DNA from: Acheta domesticus
Lineage: Eukaryota; Arthropoda; Insecta; Orthoptera; Gryllidae
Assembly: GCA_031308135.1 (NCBI GenBank)
Contig: JAHLJT010009419.1
Coordinates: forward strand, 32,490,863-32,554,862
Length of the DNA: 64,000 nt
Direction: 5' to 3'
Position 1 is the first letter of the stretch. Each line of letters opens with the position of its first letter. Made by a program: the position numbers and the translations under genes. Shown piece after piece: positions 21,600 through 33,778 of the stretch. The notes under the pieces are model-generated. The model worked only from the letters and a program-made list of their open reading frames with translations, was not told where the DNA came from and did not search any database.

Positions 21600-24429
21600 T
21601 AATCGCGTGTTATTATTTCGTGTGCTATTATTTCACGTGTTATTTCAATGTGTCATGAGAGTAGCCACAAATACAAGATTTTCCTCAATTATTAGAAATG
21701 TTTTCCAGCTATGTTCTCCTAATAACGGTTCACGAAGGAGAGTAAATAACTACTGTAGCCCTGGCAGGTTACAGAACATTGGTGAGTATTATAATGAAAA
21801 AAATTGAGCTAGCCAAAATTAAAATAAATAGCAGATGAGGTATAATTATATTAATTTAATAAAAGGAAAAGTATATTTCAAAATCTAATTGTAAGTATTC
21901 TCCGAACTTCTCAAAGTATCTCATTCACTACTATGTACTCTGTTTATTGTAATTTATTTTTTCAGACTTTTTTGATCCATCCAAAGCCATACTCCTTCCA
22001 AAGCCTGAGTATCTCCTGAAAATTATTCAAGTGCACTGTGCGAAGATGTGAACATGACAAGTTTTTATTTGCGAACGAACCCACAAATCCTAAAAAAACA
22101 GCATTATTCAACATTAAAGTAAGTACATTTTAAGAAAGTGAATTAAATGTGAATTTCATGTACCTCGACTCCCTTCGCTCTCACTCTCGGTCTGGCAGAT
22201 GGAGCCTCCGTGGCATTGTGGGGAAGGGTAATGCGCATTTGGTGTCGCTCACCGTTAGACAACTGGCGTGAATATTTCCTCTAGGTCGCGTCAAAAGAGT
22301 CTGTATTAACTGCCAAAGAATTTCAGTGGATAGAATAACAAGTGGATCTATCCTCGATCTAAATAAAAATATCACTGAATAGGCATTTCATTTATACTGT
22401 TTACGTAATACTTACACCGTTTCAGAGATCGCTGTAAGTGTAATAATTTTGTTTGGTGATCACATTACATTCTGTACATTGTTGTTATGATAAATACGGT
22501 ACTTTACAAACTGTATGAGAGATTGTTATTGTTGTTGATTTAAGAGGTATTAATGTATTGCAAAAGGGAATGGTATATAAGATCAATGAAATGGTGAATG
22601 GAATAAAATTTTGAAAAATGTATGAACGGAAAAAGTACAGAGAATAGTCAGGACGCCGAACGAGTGCTTGGAAAAGGGCAAGGGTCTGATGATGTAGTGT
22701 GTACTGATGATGATGATGTGTGTACGACATAAATGTGGTTTGTTGTTACCCAAGAAGTTAATTTATATTTCAATTTACAGAAAATAATTTAATAGCTTAA
22801 ATTCGCTTTCCAGGAACGAATCACTGTATGATCGACTAAAAGAAGTGTGTAGCGTGATATAGTAAGCAAAAATGCATAATGAGCTCGACTTAATTTAAAG
22901 GATTGAAATTACGTATAAGCCGTGTTGCATTACAACCGTTTAATTTTTTGTAAAGATGAAACAGAAAGTGAATTAATAGTCTCTGTATCAGTCTGTCAGA
23001 AACATCGACTCTGGTCAAATTCTTATATTTTACAGATTTTTCCTAATCGCTCTTGAGTCTTGGTTTCTGCCAAGTGTTTTATGGCAATATTTATTTTATC
23101 TTTTCACCATTTCTGCGTAACTAAATTTCTGAACATTTTGTAGTGGTATTTATATTGATCACATCTGGTTTCCCCGATAATACCATGAGTTCTATTTTTC
23201 ATTTCAAAATATCCCTTTATTGTCAGAAATAGGTTCTTAATTCGTGGTTCTCTATGAGGTTGCGAAGCAATTTAGGAAGACCGAAGGCTGATGAGCAAAA
23301 AATGAAATGATATTTGAATTCAGAATGAAAAATAGTTATAGAATCTGTTATTTTCATTCTTGAGAAAGAAAAAAGTTTATTTTTGTAGACTAGTATTATC
23401 GAAACAACTGGAAATTAAACGTTATTGCACTGGTAACTGCGGTGTATATCACACGTTTATGTAGCAGTAATTTTTAGTCAGAGGAACTTGCAAAGTTGGT
23501 AATCTTATTTTGCCGCAAGGAATTGAATCTGCTTGATGACGTGAACGCTATGCTACGATGCATTGTGTCTGGTAATACTATAGATGTATTTGTATATTTA
23601 CTCGGATAATTCTAACGGTACATTTATTTGGATAATCCGAAAGTTTCCGAATTCGAACAGACCAACCCCCAATTACTTCGAAATACCGGGGTTCTATTGT
23701 ATATTTTATATAATTTCCTCATTTGTTTGCTTTTACAGAATAATGTTGTACTATAACATAAGTCCTTCATAATAAAACTCCATTTTTGGTTTACTTTACT
23801 AACTGATAGTGAATTTAGTTGAACATGACAGTAATTCATGTTCCAGTAGCTATTTAATTCATCTCCAGTAGCTTTTTCCTAAACGCTTTCGTTTTACATC
23901 TTTAGCGCACGTAGCGGCAAGCGATATTTAATTCTTCTCCCTTCACAGATCTCGACTTCCGAACCCAGCGATTTGCTCGAGCGGGCGCGCGGCGCCGACT
24001 TCATGCACAAATGTGCAAGAGCGACTGCCGCACCGCAAAAAAGTACTGAGCTATCCACCGTGAAAAGTATAGAATATCGTTCCAATAGCACCACATTTTA
24101 TAGCGACCAGGTTATTTTAAGTACAAAATGCGAAATTTAACTATAATACCAATGCAAATTGCTTTTATGTGTATTACATGGCAATATAAACTAAATGTTT
24201 AAGCCAATAAAATTTACATTAATTCACATAGTGACCAGGTCGATTTTTAATTTTTTTTATGGAAAGGTTCTATCCAAAATATCTTTAGTGGCAGTATATC
24301 CTCAAACCAATAACATACACAAAAAATCAGTTGAAATCGTACGCTTCCGCGACCACAGTCAGCATTTACTTGGTTGTTCGGGAGCCCCCGCGTCCGAGCG
24401 GAAAGACTTCTAGGAAAACGTCCTAGGGT
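21600..24429. other. AT-rich non-coding DNA
   Basis: No gene or clear element seen. A small CpG-rich island lies at about 23930-24010 without a recognisable reading frame. Confidence 0.45.
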
Positions 24430-25038
24430 CCGCAAAATGCATGGAATTATGAAAGAGTTTCATTAATGCAAATTGTCTATTTCGATAATTGTAGTTGTAG
24501 CAATACGCGGAAAAAAAATTTGAATTTTTGCAATTTTCGAAAAATCAAAGTTTTCTAATAACATCAAAACCTGCACCATCTTCTTAAATGTCCTTCACAC
24601 TATACAACAACAAAATTTAATCGAAAACGATGAAGTTTTTTTTTAATTTTGAAAGTTTCCCAGGGGCTTCATGTAAAGTACCCCCAAAATTAAAATATGG
24701 ATTTCAAATTCTAGGGCCGCGACATTACCCACATCGATTGGGGAACATCAATTTTGGAGAGAATCGGCTGAACGGTTTAGCCGCTGTTGTTGTTGTTCAC
24801 AGACGGACAAACAGATGTTTTGCCGTCATTCGATTTTTCGGTAACAAGGACCTATAAAACATGAATTCTGGCTACACCACGTGTTAGAGGATTTTTTTAA
24901 ATTTAGCAACTGGATTTATACACATTTTTTGTTATCATGGTCCGTCAATAAGAATTCTTATGCCGGAAATTCGCCGTTTTTTCGCGCAGCATTACATAAC
25001 TTTCTCTTTACTGCGTAAGTGGTGGCGAGAAAGTAGAA
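24430..25038 (+). mobile_element. Family B element (relative of family A), copy 1
   Basis: The blocks match 52299-52979: ATAATTGTAGTTGTA, then TTTTTGCAATTTTC, a TTCATGTAAAGTACC block, TTTTGGAGAGAATCGGCTGAA, a CACAGACGGAC motif and TCGCGCAGCATTACATAAC. It closes with hairpin arms ACTTTCTC and GAGAAAGT (24999-25034). The 5' part of the element is not recognisable here. Confidence 0.65.
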
Positions 25039-25309
25039 CAGTTGGCCACAGTGAGCGCGCAATCCTTCTTTCACTAATATATCCCCACAAATGTTAAAAA
25101 TGCATACGGACTTATCCTCACAAGGCACATTCTCATGATTAGAAAGATTTAGGTTCTAATTCATGTTCACAAATGGATGCCAGGACAATCATCCAATTCA
25201 TCTATACTGACGTAGGAAAGAAGAAGAAATGAAGTAGAGTCTTCAAGACCTATGTTTTGCATGGAAGTACAAAAAGCTTATGAAAAATGACATTTTGCCT
25301 CTTTTTTTC

Positions 25310-26257
25310 CTCTTGCAGAATCTTTAACAAACCTTCCAACATACTTTACCTAAGTGGCTAAAAGCAATAGCGTAGATCGAAATGCAACAGCAGATGCCAG
25401 AGAGACGTTAGAACTAATGGATGGGAGGTCACAATAAAGCTTCTCCGACGGAGTGGTCTTGAATACCAATTTCATGACTGTGTTGTAAATGATTGTTAAA
25501 TAGAATAATTTTATTTCCATAGAAATTCTTAGATACTAGGTTCTCGAGGCATTTCATACTGGTAACTCGTAAAAACAACTCACAATTGCTTAAGAAAAAG
25601 TTTCTTCAATTTCAAATTTGGAAAACGCGTCCTATACAGAGCAGATCGATGTGGTGGAATGTGCTCTAAGGGTCGGGTATGAACTTGAAGCCGTCAAAGG
25701 AATGAATGATTTCATTGTGACAGGAAAGGCAACTGCAAACTACCACGCATTTTGTCAAGGATAATACAAAACAACTCCAATTGCTACTTGAGAATTTTTT
25801 TTAAAAACACCTTCGAACATTTTTTGGCTAAGTGACTGAAACCAATAGTATACCCGGAAATCCAACAGTAGAGGCCAAAGAGAAGATGAAACTATCAAAC
25901 GGGAGATACGATAATGCTACACAAGTCGTGGAGGTAGTGAATTCGTGCCTGCGTTGTGGTGATTGTCGAAAAGTAATCTCGTGTTTCAAAAACAAATTCC
26001 CATTGAAAGAAGTCTCAATGACCTGAGCCTCGGCACTAATAAAGATATCATCACTATTATTATTGTATTTTTATTTTATTATTACACAATTTTTTGTCAC
26101 AAATTGGCCGTCTGGGACCACCCCACAACTGCACTTGCATTATTCCTCTGGCAAATGTATGTAACTCTTTTTTGGGGCTATCAGTATTTTTCTGAATGCA
26201 ATTTTTATCCCTCAAGGTTGCTAGTCCTGGGGTGATAGGATATGGAATGACGACGAC

Positions 26258-26290
<33 letters not shown>

Positions 26291-26606
26291 CGTCCTCTTC
26301 AGCGAAGGCGAGTGTGGTAGCAACCGTTCTCTGCTTCGGTGGTGGACTTGAACCCGCACAAGGAAAGAATAATTTTACTCTGACATCGTGACATGGAAGT
26401 AAATGACAAATCACCACACACATCGTCAAGGATAACGCACTAAAATATGTTTATGAAAAAAAAAACAAGGTTCACCTCTCGAGGGAATTTTTCAAGAAAC
26501 CTTCGAACATACTTGAACCAAGTGGCTGAAAGCAATAGCGCAGACGATATGCAATAGCGGAGGCCGGCGTGAAGACGAAACTAATGAACGGGAGGTCACG
26601 ACAAAG
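25310..26606. repeat. Three degenerate direct repeats
   Basis: A block running from ACCTTCGAACATA through AAGTGGCTGAAAGCAATAG to GGGAGGTCACGACAAAGC occurs at about 25328-25441, 25808-25925 and 26498-26606. A linked upstream block with CAAGGATAA precedes the second and third copies. Spacing is about 480 and 690 bp, the second enlarged by extra sequence including a GAT run. Confidence 0.65.
26254..26291. repeat. (GAT)n microsatellite
   Basis: About eleven GAT triplets, preceded by two GAC triplets. The His-rich minus-strand frame over it is an artefact. Confidence 0.9.
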
Positions 26607-26609
26607 CTA

Positions 26610-26872
26610 TTCGGGGCGCGAGGTGGTGAACGCGAAAAGAGGGCGCCGCGGGGGGCGAGGCGCTGGAAGGGCCGAGGTTAGCTCTCGCGCGCGCGGGCGG
26701 GCGGGGCGCCGGCCGGCCATTGGGGTCGGGGGCGCCCGCAGGCGCGGCAGTGGGCAGTCACGGGGAAGACGCACGCCCGGCGCGGAGGCATTAGCCCAGC
26801 CACGGGCACGGGCACGCGAAACACGAGCACATCGCCAAGGTCGGCAAAAGGCAAGGGACTCTACTAGGGAAT
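26610..26872. other. CpG-rich segment next to the cox1 insertion
   Basis: GC and CpG content are very high (GGGGCGCCGGCCGGCC-like). Open frames on both strands have no recognisable domain. It ends where the mitochondrial similarity begins. Confidence 0.4.
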
Positions 26873-26874
26873 AG

Positions 26875-27392
<518 letters not shown>

Positions 27393-27583
27393 GAAATATG
27401 TCTTACGGGAAAAAAAATAAGAAAAACTTGCACATGCTTTGAACCGAAATTAAATTAAATGACAGAAATTATTTTGCTTCAGTGATAATCACAATTACAG
27501 GAGTAAGCGTGTCAGTGCTAAAATACTTGCACGTATTTTAGAAGTTAATCTCGGAAAGATGACAGTAAAAGGAAACGGTAAAC

Positions 27584-27813
27584 CAGTGGGGTCAAGGTCT
27601 TCTACTGGTGGCAGTGGCACGCCTCGTGGCGTCTTGTCATGACACGAGCTTCTCTGCGTAACTAGCGACGGGAAAGGAAACTATTAGTAGCAACCTTGTC
27701 ATTTTACAATCGTGATGGCGTTGTAGCTGGTGGCGGGGGTGACGAACTGCGTGTAGGTGCGATTTCTTTCATGCCACGGACTCCCGCTCGTGGCATCGAT
27801 CTTGACAACACTG
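27584..27813. mobile_element. hAT-type MITE, copy 1 (230 bp)
   Basis: The ends are inverted: CAGTGGGGTCAAGGTC on the left and, reversed, CAGTGTTGTCAAGATC on the right. Flanking octamers CGGTAAAC and CAGTAACC agree at 6 of 8 positions, as expected for an old 8-bp hAT target duplication. The interior matches 57127-57360 over its whole length. There is no coding capacity. Confidence 0.8.
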
Positions 27814-28155
27814 CAGTAACCATATCTACGCTTAAGAAACATCGCCTCGTACATCCATTTTCACTGTAAAGGAATAAATCAAGTTTTTGTCTCTGACTAA
27901 AATTTTCATATTTTGGAAATAAGTATTATTTCTTAATCTGCTTCTGTTAATTAATAGGGATGTAGCGTCTGTCAAATCCTGGTCACTCAATGCGAAATCT
28001 GCGGTGAGCAAAACGGATTATCGGATGTTTTCCCAACCCCTCTGGTTCACATTCCTTTACACATTCTCTGTAGCAGGGCTGTTCAAATGCAAGAATTCGG
28101 ACCAGACTGCTGGCGGTGTCCTCCTGCATTTGCCTCTGCGTGCTACTCGCCTTTT

Positions 28156-28330
28156 TGTAAACTAGAGCCGAGCACCCAAGCGTCCCCCTTCCCTTTCCCC
28201 TTCTTTCCCTTCCCATCGGGTTTACCTTGACGCGTGTCAAGTGAGACACTTGTCAAGTCAACCCGATGGGAAGGTAAAGTACGGGAAGGGAAGGGAAGGG
28301 AGACGCTTGGGCGCTCGGCTCTAGTTTACA
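28156..28330. repeat. 175-bp foldback hairpin
   Basis: The outer 17 bases TGTAAACTAGAGCCGAG are perfectly inverted at both ends. Arms of about 80 bp pair with small mismatches and indels around a loop near 28231-28260. The stem includes a pyrimidine-rich CCCTTCCC run and ACCCGATGGG. No clear target duplication is visible. It may be a MITE or a hairpin-RNA source. Confidence 0.8.
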
Positions 28331-28566
28331 GCAATGCGACCACACGCCTTCTCCGCAATCCACTGTACACACTCCTCCGCCGCAGTTAACCCTGGTCAGT
28401 TGACAATCCCTGTTCTGCATTTTATGGTCATTAGTTACTTCTAAGATGTTGTCTCATGTCTACACGCATGCTGCCTAAGGGACTCGACGAGATCCACGCT
28501 GAAATTCCAACTGCGAAACTAAAACCATGTCGTCTCACAGCAACTCAACCCACACAATAAAAAAAA

Positions 28567-30182
28567 CTAGTGGGGCTACAGAATGGCTCAGACTTTCCCG
28601 TATTAGTTTCTATTTCCTTGGGACTTCGCTAGCTGTTCGGAATTGCCACAAACTCTTTCTTGCCAGCTGTCTTCTATCACCGCCAAAAGTACATTGTTTT
28701 GTCATTTCCTTAATTTTTCGGTTTCCAATAGGTAGAACGGAAACATTAATATTAAAAAACAAAAAACCTAGTCATAAATGGCAATTTTCTTTTAAAAATT
28801 ATGTACCGTTTAAGAGAAAGTGGCGTTTTAGCGCTACTGAAAATGCGAAATTTGAAGCTCATTTTCACAGAAAATCTTTGAGTTTTCAAAATACTTTATT
28901 TGAAGCACTTACACTCACAAATATAATAATGTTTACAAATTGCTGGTAATGTGCATATTAAAGGTGTGAGAGATCTTTCAAAAAAACTACGTAATTGTTG
29001 TAATTATTTGAAAAAATTATGTAATTTTTGAAAAAACAAAAAAAACTCAAAATAAAATTTACGCTATACTAAAGAGTGTAATTAGCACTATCCGTTACAA
29101 AACTTTGAAGAACAAATTTGCAGCCACATATGAGAAAATGGCGTGTTGAGCGTTTCTGAATATGCGAAATTTTGAGCTACTTTTCACAGAACACGGTAGT
29201 GTTTTTCGAGAAACTTTACTTGACATTATTTCAAGCACATGTACTCGTAAATATATTAATGTGAAAAAATCGCCTATAATGTAAATATTAACGACGTGAG
29301 AGACAAGTAAAAAAATTTACATTTTTGTAATTTTTGAAAAAACCAACCAATAGACCAAAATGGCTTTTATGTCATCTGATAGAGTACATTTACCCACTAT
29401 CCTTACCAAAAGGTTTAAAGAAAAATTGGAGCCGTTTTTGAGAAAATTTTGTTTTTGTAATTTTTTAAAATTGGCCCATATTGCACGCAATATTGCACGA
29501 AAACTACTAAAATTTTGAAAAACATTTACATGACCTTTATTAAAGAACTTAATATGCGGAACAAATTTTATTTGAAGAAAGAATCTCTATCTTCAATTTC
29601 GTAGTTGGAGAAAGTCTCCGAAAAAAAAGTCAAACTTCACAATTTTCGAAAATTCAGAGCTGTACGTGAAAATCGGACCTATGCCATATTAATAAATGTA
29701 TTTTACTCTATTCATACAAGAAATTTAAAGAAAACACTTGGAGCCGTTTTTGAGAAAAGTTTGAAAATCCCCGGGGGGCTTCATATAAACTACCCCCAAA
29801 TTTTGAAGAATCTTTTTCAAAATCTCAAAGCTTTGACTAGAATCAGATCGACCGAGGAATATCCATTTTGAAAGAAATCGTACGTATGGTTTAGGCGCTA
29901 GCAGTGTTCACAGACGGACGGACAGACGGACAGACGGACGTTTTCCTTTCAATTGGGTTTTTCGGTATCAAGGACCTAGAAAACAGGGTTTCTGGCTACA
30001 CCACGTGTTAGGGGATTTTTTTCTTAATTTAGCAAGTGGTTTTATCCACTTATTCGTTTTCACGGCCCGGCAATTAATTTTTTTCCGCCGAAAATTGGCC
30101 ATTTTTTCGCGCAACATTACATAACTTTCCCTATACTACGTATATCACTCCGTGTATACGTACGTATAGGGGAAAGTAAAAA
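28567..30182 (+). mobile_element. Family A element, copy 3 (full length)
   Basis: Closest relative of copy 1, running from CTAGTGGGGC to the hairpin at 30124-30177 and an A run. The GAGAAAR motif recurs at 28814, 29132, 29440 and 29752, a period of 308-318 bp. A CAGACGGACGGACAGACGGAC stretch is slightly expanded here. Short frames with NFRKFR..RENRTYA are shared with copy 1 but are not supported as genes. Confidence 0.75.
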
Positions 30183-30189
30183 TATAGAG

Positions 30190-31190
30190 TACATTCCACG
30201 AATATTAATAAATTTCAATTCTTGTTGAAACGATACTTCTAGGTTGTTAGCGTCTATTATCAAACGTTATTTACAATATGTCATAACACCAAAAAAATAA
30301 CATAGCGAGGATGTTAGCCAATATGCCTTATACTACTGGTACTACTTACTACTACTAGTACTGCTACTGAAGAATATAATTATGTCTCTAAAAAACGTGA
30401 TACGTAAGAGTGAAATGCAAGTGATTGATGGCAATTATAAATTCACGGGAATATTCCAAAACTGCAATTTTCATATCAATTAAGCAAAATAAGGTTTATA
30501 AGGAATTATTTTATTTATTGGAGCATTATGCCATTTATTTATTGTATTTGTTTGCATCTTAACTTTAAAAAATCGAATCCATAACTATGTTATGTGTGTT
30601 GTGTTGATATTAGAGCGGGCCATAAAGTATTCTGAAGGCCCTAGGGCATAAAGAATCAAAAAGTCCTGCATGGGTATTAAGTATACCATTACGTGTTTTT
30701 TTTCAGGGCTGTAAACACACAGCAATGAACTAATAATCATAAAATATTATACGTACCGACTGGTTAAAAGAAAATACTTCTAAACGCTCTCATGAGGATG
30801 CATTAGAATAATAAGGAAGTGCAAAAACGTTAATGAAAATGTCTTAATATATTCATTTTTGTGACATAATGCACAGACGAAGCTGAATTTCGAAGATTAA
30901 AACGTTTTAATGTGGATTTACAAAATTCATGAGATCAGTAGAGAAAATATAGGCATTTACAAATCTTGAAGACCAATATCGACCTAAATAACACAAACCT
31001 TCTTGACTAGTGCCGACCTCTCTGTGCTAGTATTATGGGTTATAATCCACAAAGCAAGTAAGGCCCGTGACTGGGGCTTGGTAAACGTACAACGTATTCC
31101 AAACAATTATCAATGTATCCCAACAATCACGTATCCGAAACAATTATCAAAACCTCCAATCGCATCTGATACTTGCTCAGGGCAAGCGAA
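30190..31190. other. AT-rich non-coding DNA
   Basis: No gene or repeat recognised apart from a short imperfect (TAC)n stretch near 30330-30370. Confidence 0.45.
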
Positions 31191-31194
31191 ACAT

Positions 31195-31490
31195 CAGTTC
31201 TCCGGCTGTGAGGGTCGCGGCAACAGCGTCGGATTCGCGTCTCCGACCTTCCTCTGCGCCGCGCCGCGCCCCTCCGCCATGCATTGCTCAGCTCTGCTCT
31301 GCTCCGCTCTGCTCCGCTCCGCTCTGCTCCGCTTCGCTCTGCTCCACTCCGCTCCGCGCAGCCGCTCCTTTCGCCGCCGCCGCATTTCCCTTTCCCCGTC
31401 CTCGCGCGCGACGGGTCCACGGTCTCCTACGCGTCCCCGCCGCTCCACCGACCCCTGGCGCGGATACACACCGACACACACAGTAGGTAC
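31195..31490. repeat. GC-rich segment with a GCTCY pentamer tract
   Basis: At about 31285-31365 a pentamer alternating GCTCT and GCTCC is repeated about 15 times inside a CpG-rich block. Open frames on both strands, with SALLRSAP-like or ERSGAERS-like repeats, follow from the pentamer and are not considered genes. Confidence 0.7.
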
Positions 31491-31555
31491 TCTGCCCGCT
31501 CAATTATTCAACTCGAAGAGTTGAAATATTGTTAGTAGTAGTAAAAGCGAGTATT

Positions 31556-31849
31556 CTACAGCTGTCGCCGTTTCTCGCTGCCTAATCTCCATTTCTTTCG
31601 ATCTTCCCAAGCATCATCTTCTAAATCTCTCGCCGCCATCATTGATCTTATATCTTCCTCCCACTTCCTTCTTGGTCTTCCTCTGTATCTTCTTTCTTCA
31701 GGATGGTATTCCCACATCATCTTTGGCAGTCGCTCACTGTCCAACCTTCTTAAATGCCCATACCATAGCAAAGCTTTTGTTTCTATGAGTTCTAAGGTTG
31801 ATTTTCCAGGTTTCATTATTTCTTTTATTCTTCTGAAGTATTGTTATTG
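31556..31849 (-). pseudogene. LINE reverse-transcriptase C-terminal fragment
   Basis: The minus-strand frame starts near YFRRIKEIMKPG and contains LLWYGHLRRLDSERLPKMM, then RRYRGRPRRKWEEDI and WEDRKKWRLG before the stop. This is the characteristic C-terminal tail of many non-LTR reverse transcriptases: a WxGHxxRM-like motif, then GRPxxxW, then W-R-W. A stop lies just upstream, so the RT and endonuclease domains are missing, consistent with 5' truncation. The sequence after the stop has short TAC repeats, a possible 3' tail. Confidence 0.8.
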
Positions 31850-31974
31850 CAGTAATTTATAGTACAGCAGGGTAAAATAAATTCTTTTCTGAAAAGTTCA
31901 GCACGTGAGGCGAAAACTGAGCCGAAAAGTCTAAATATAATCATTAACTAGCAAAACCCGATAGACTTTGTTCT

Positions 31975-32100
31975 GCCCTTCGTTTTCCTCTCTCCCCTCC
32001 CATCTCCCTTTCTCACTCTCTCCCCCTCCTTCCCTCACCCGATCCCTGTCTGACTGTCTGTGTGTATCTGTCTCGTCCGCTCTCTGTCCCTCTCATTCAC
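31975..32100. repeat. Pyrimidine-rich tract
   Basis: A CT-rich low-complexity stretch (CTCTCCCCTCCC-like) of about 125 bp. Confidence 0.6.
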
Positions 32101-32574
32101 ATTTACTTGCAGATTCTGCGCGTCTCTGAGCAGGTGAGGTAAAATCGGGAAGCGCCGGACCAGCAAAAATGTAATAGAGCGTTCGAGAAGAGCTTATTCT
32201 GCATATTACGGTGTGAGAAACTATTCTTTGAGGCCCTAGAACGCATCTTTCAGGAGTTATTTAACTATATAGATTCAAAATGTTGTCGAGTATGTTGCGG
32301 GTTGCATTTGATGTGAATATTTATTTTTGTTCTAGAGAGTCATGTAGTGGAGTTACAACAGAATTAACAGCACATAAACTTTATGGGTGAAAAAACACTA
32401 GAAGTTCTAACTTTCATGGAGATCGGTCCAACGGTGTCGGAGTTTAGCTCTTATATTTACCAACGTCCAGTTTTATATACAGAGATTCAATGCAACGTCA
32501 AGCGTCATAGACTAGTTTGCCCATTACAACTATTCAATGGTAATTATTGCAACGTTTCTTTCCACGTTCAATCT

Positions 32575-32668
32575 GCTCCACGTTGGGCTGCCACTGGAAC
32601 GTTTCTTTTCTTATTTCTCTTTATTTTCTTTCGTTTAATCTGGCCCCACGTTGTGGTGCCATTGTAAC
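32575..32668 (-). mobile_element. LTR-retrotransposon primer-binding-site remnants
   Basis: On the minus strand TGGCACCACAACGTGGGGC (32643-32661) and TGGCAGCCCAACGTGGAGC (32575-32593) each differ by one insertion and one substitution from the tRNA-Lys type primer site TGGCGCCCAACGTGGGGC. The first directly follows GGTTACA, a plausible LTR end. A gag-pol region would lie at lower coordinates, but none is readable, so only a remnant survives. Two sites about 70 bp apart suggest a local duplication. Confidence 0.45.
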
Positions 32669-32669
32669 C

Positions 32670-33778
32670 TTATCTGAGCAGTAACTATTGTGATATACCA
32701 GAATATTACAAATTTTATTTAATAATATTAGCTGTACATGGAGTGGATAAATGGGTATGCAATATGGCGGTATACGGCCTTAGCAACGACAGCGCAGATG
32801 TTGGCAAGGTCAACAAACGGTACACAGGCCTTGAAGATGTCAGGACGCTGGCTAGATAGCTAAAGAAAATAAGATGTGGTTGGTTCAAAAACGAATGACT
32901 GACGGGGTCGTGGCTACTTGGGTTCGTAAGAGACGCACGGGTTGGCTAGTGAAGATTATACAGTCTAATTTTGCCGCTGTGTTTTGAAAAAATAGAATGA
33001 GGGACGCTTACCGAACCATAAAGGGTTAAAGAACACATTGAACAGACATTCTGATTCTGGGTGTCGGGGAGTGAAGATCGCGGATTTTGATAGTAGACGA
33101 CGTGGTGTAAAGATCGTTTGCGGACATTATATTAGGAAAGTGGGACTTGTATATTTTTTTGTGAGAGAAGTAATAGTTTTTTCGGACTCTGAGAATTATT
33201 TGCCAGAAGTGAATTCGCGGAGGACTTGCACAGTTTTCGGATATTGCAGTTCAACTTTAATGTTTTACATAACCAGTGGGAAAAAATTAGGAACTGGGAG
33301 CATCGGATAAGAACCGATAAATAGTTTATGCAGTGTGGACTGGACGTGTCAGCAGCAGCGCAAGACCGGAAGAAAGAAGCGAAACTTGGAACCAACAACG
33401 GTCAAGTGAGAAGCGACTACGGAGCGTCGGCAAGCAAAACGGTAAAGAAATACTGCAGTACAAAAGAGATAACGTATTTAAAAGGTCATGACCATAAAAT
33501 TAATTGTTAAAACTTAACGTTAAATAAATTATTGAATTTTGTTCTTTGGAAATGAAAGGAGTTTTCATTTGTCAATCATAATCTTTAATTAGTTGGAAGC
33601 ATATAATTATTACATTTCAGATTCCACGCCATACTGTATAGTTGGCAGATCAGGTAATCGGCTATCGAGGCGATAGCGAGTATTTGTATCCGGACCCATC
33701 GACCCAAGCTAGCTGGATGTTTATACAATTTTGTTTAAATTAGATGGGAAAACTTTGGTAGTAATTAATGTAACCTGT
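32670..33778. other. Non-coding DNA, possibly LTR remnant
   Basis: If the primer-site reading is correct, the LTR would extend into this region, but I find no second LTR copy. Open frames at 33038-33510 have no recognised domain. Confidence 0.3.

Noticed and set aside
26330..26360. B-box-like GGTTCAAGTCC on the minus strand
   Set aside because: No acceptable A box at a suitable distance, so a SINE or tRNA call is not supported.
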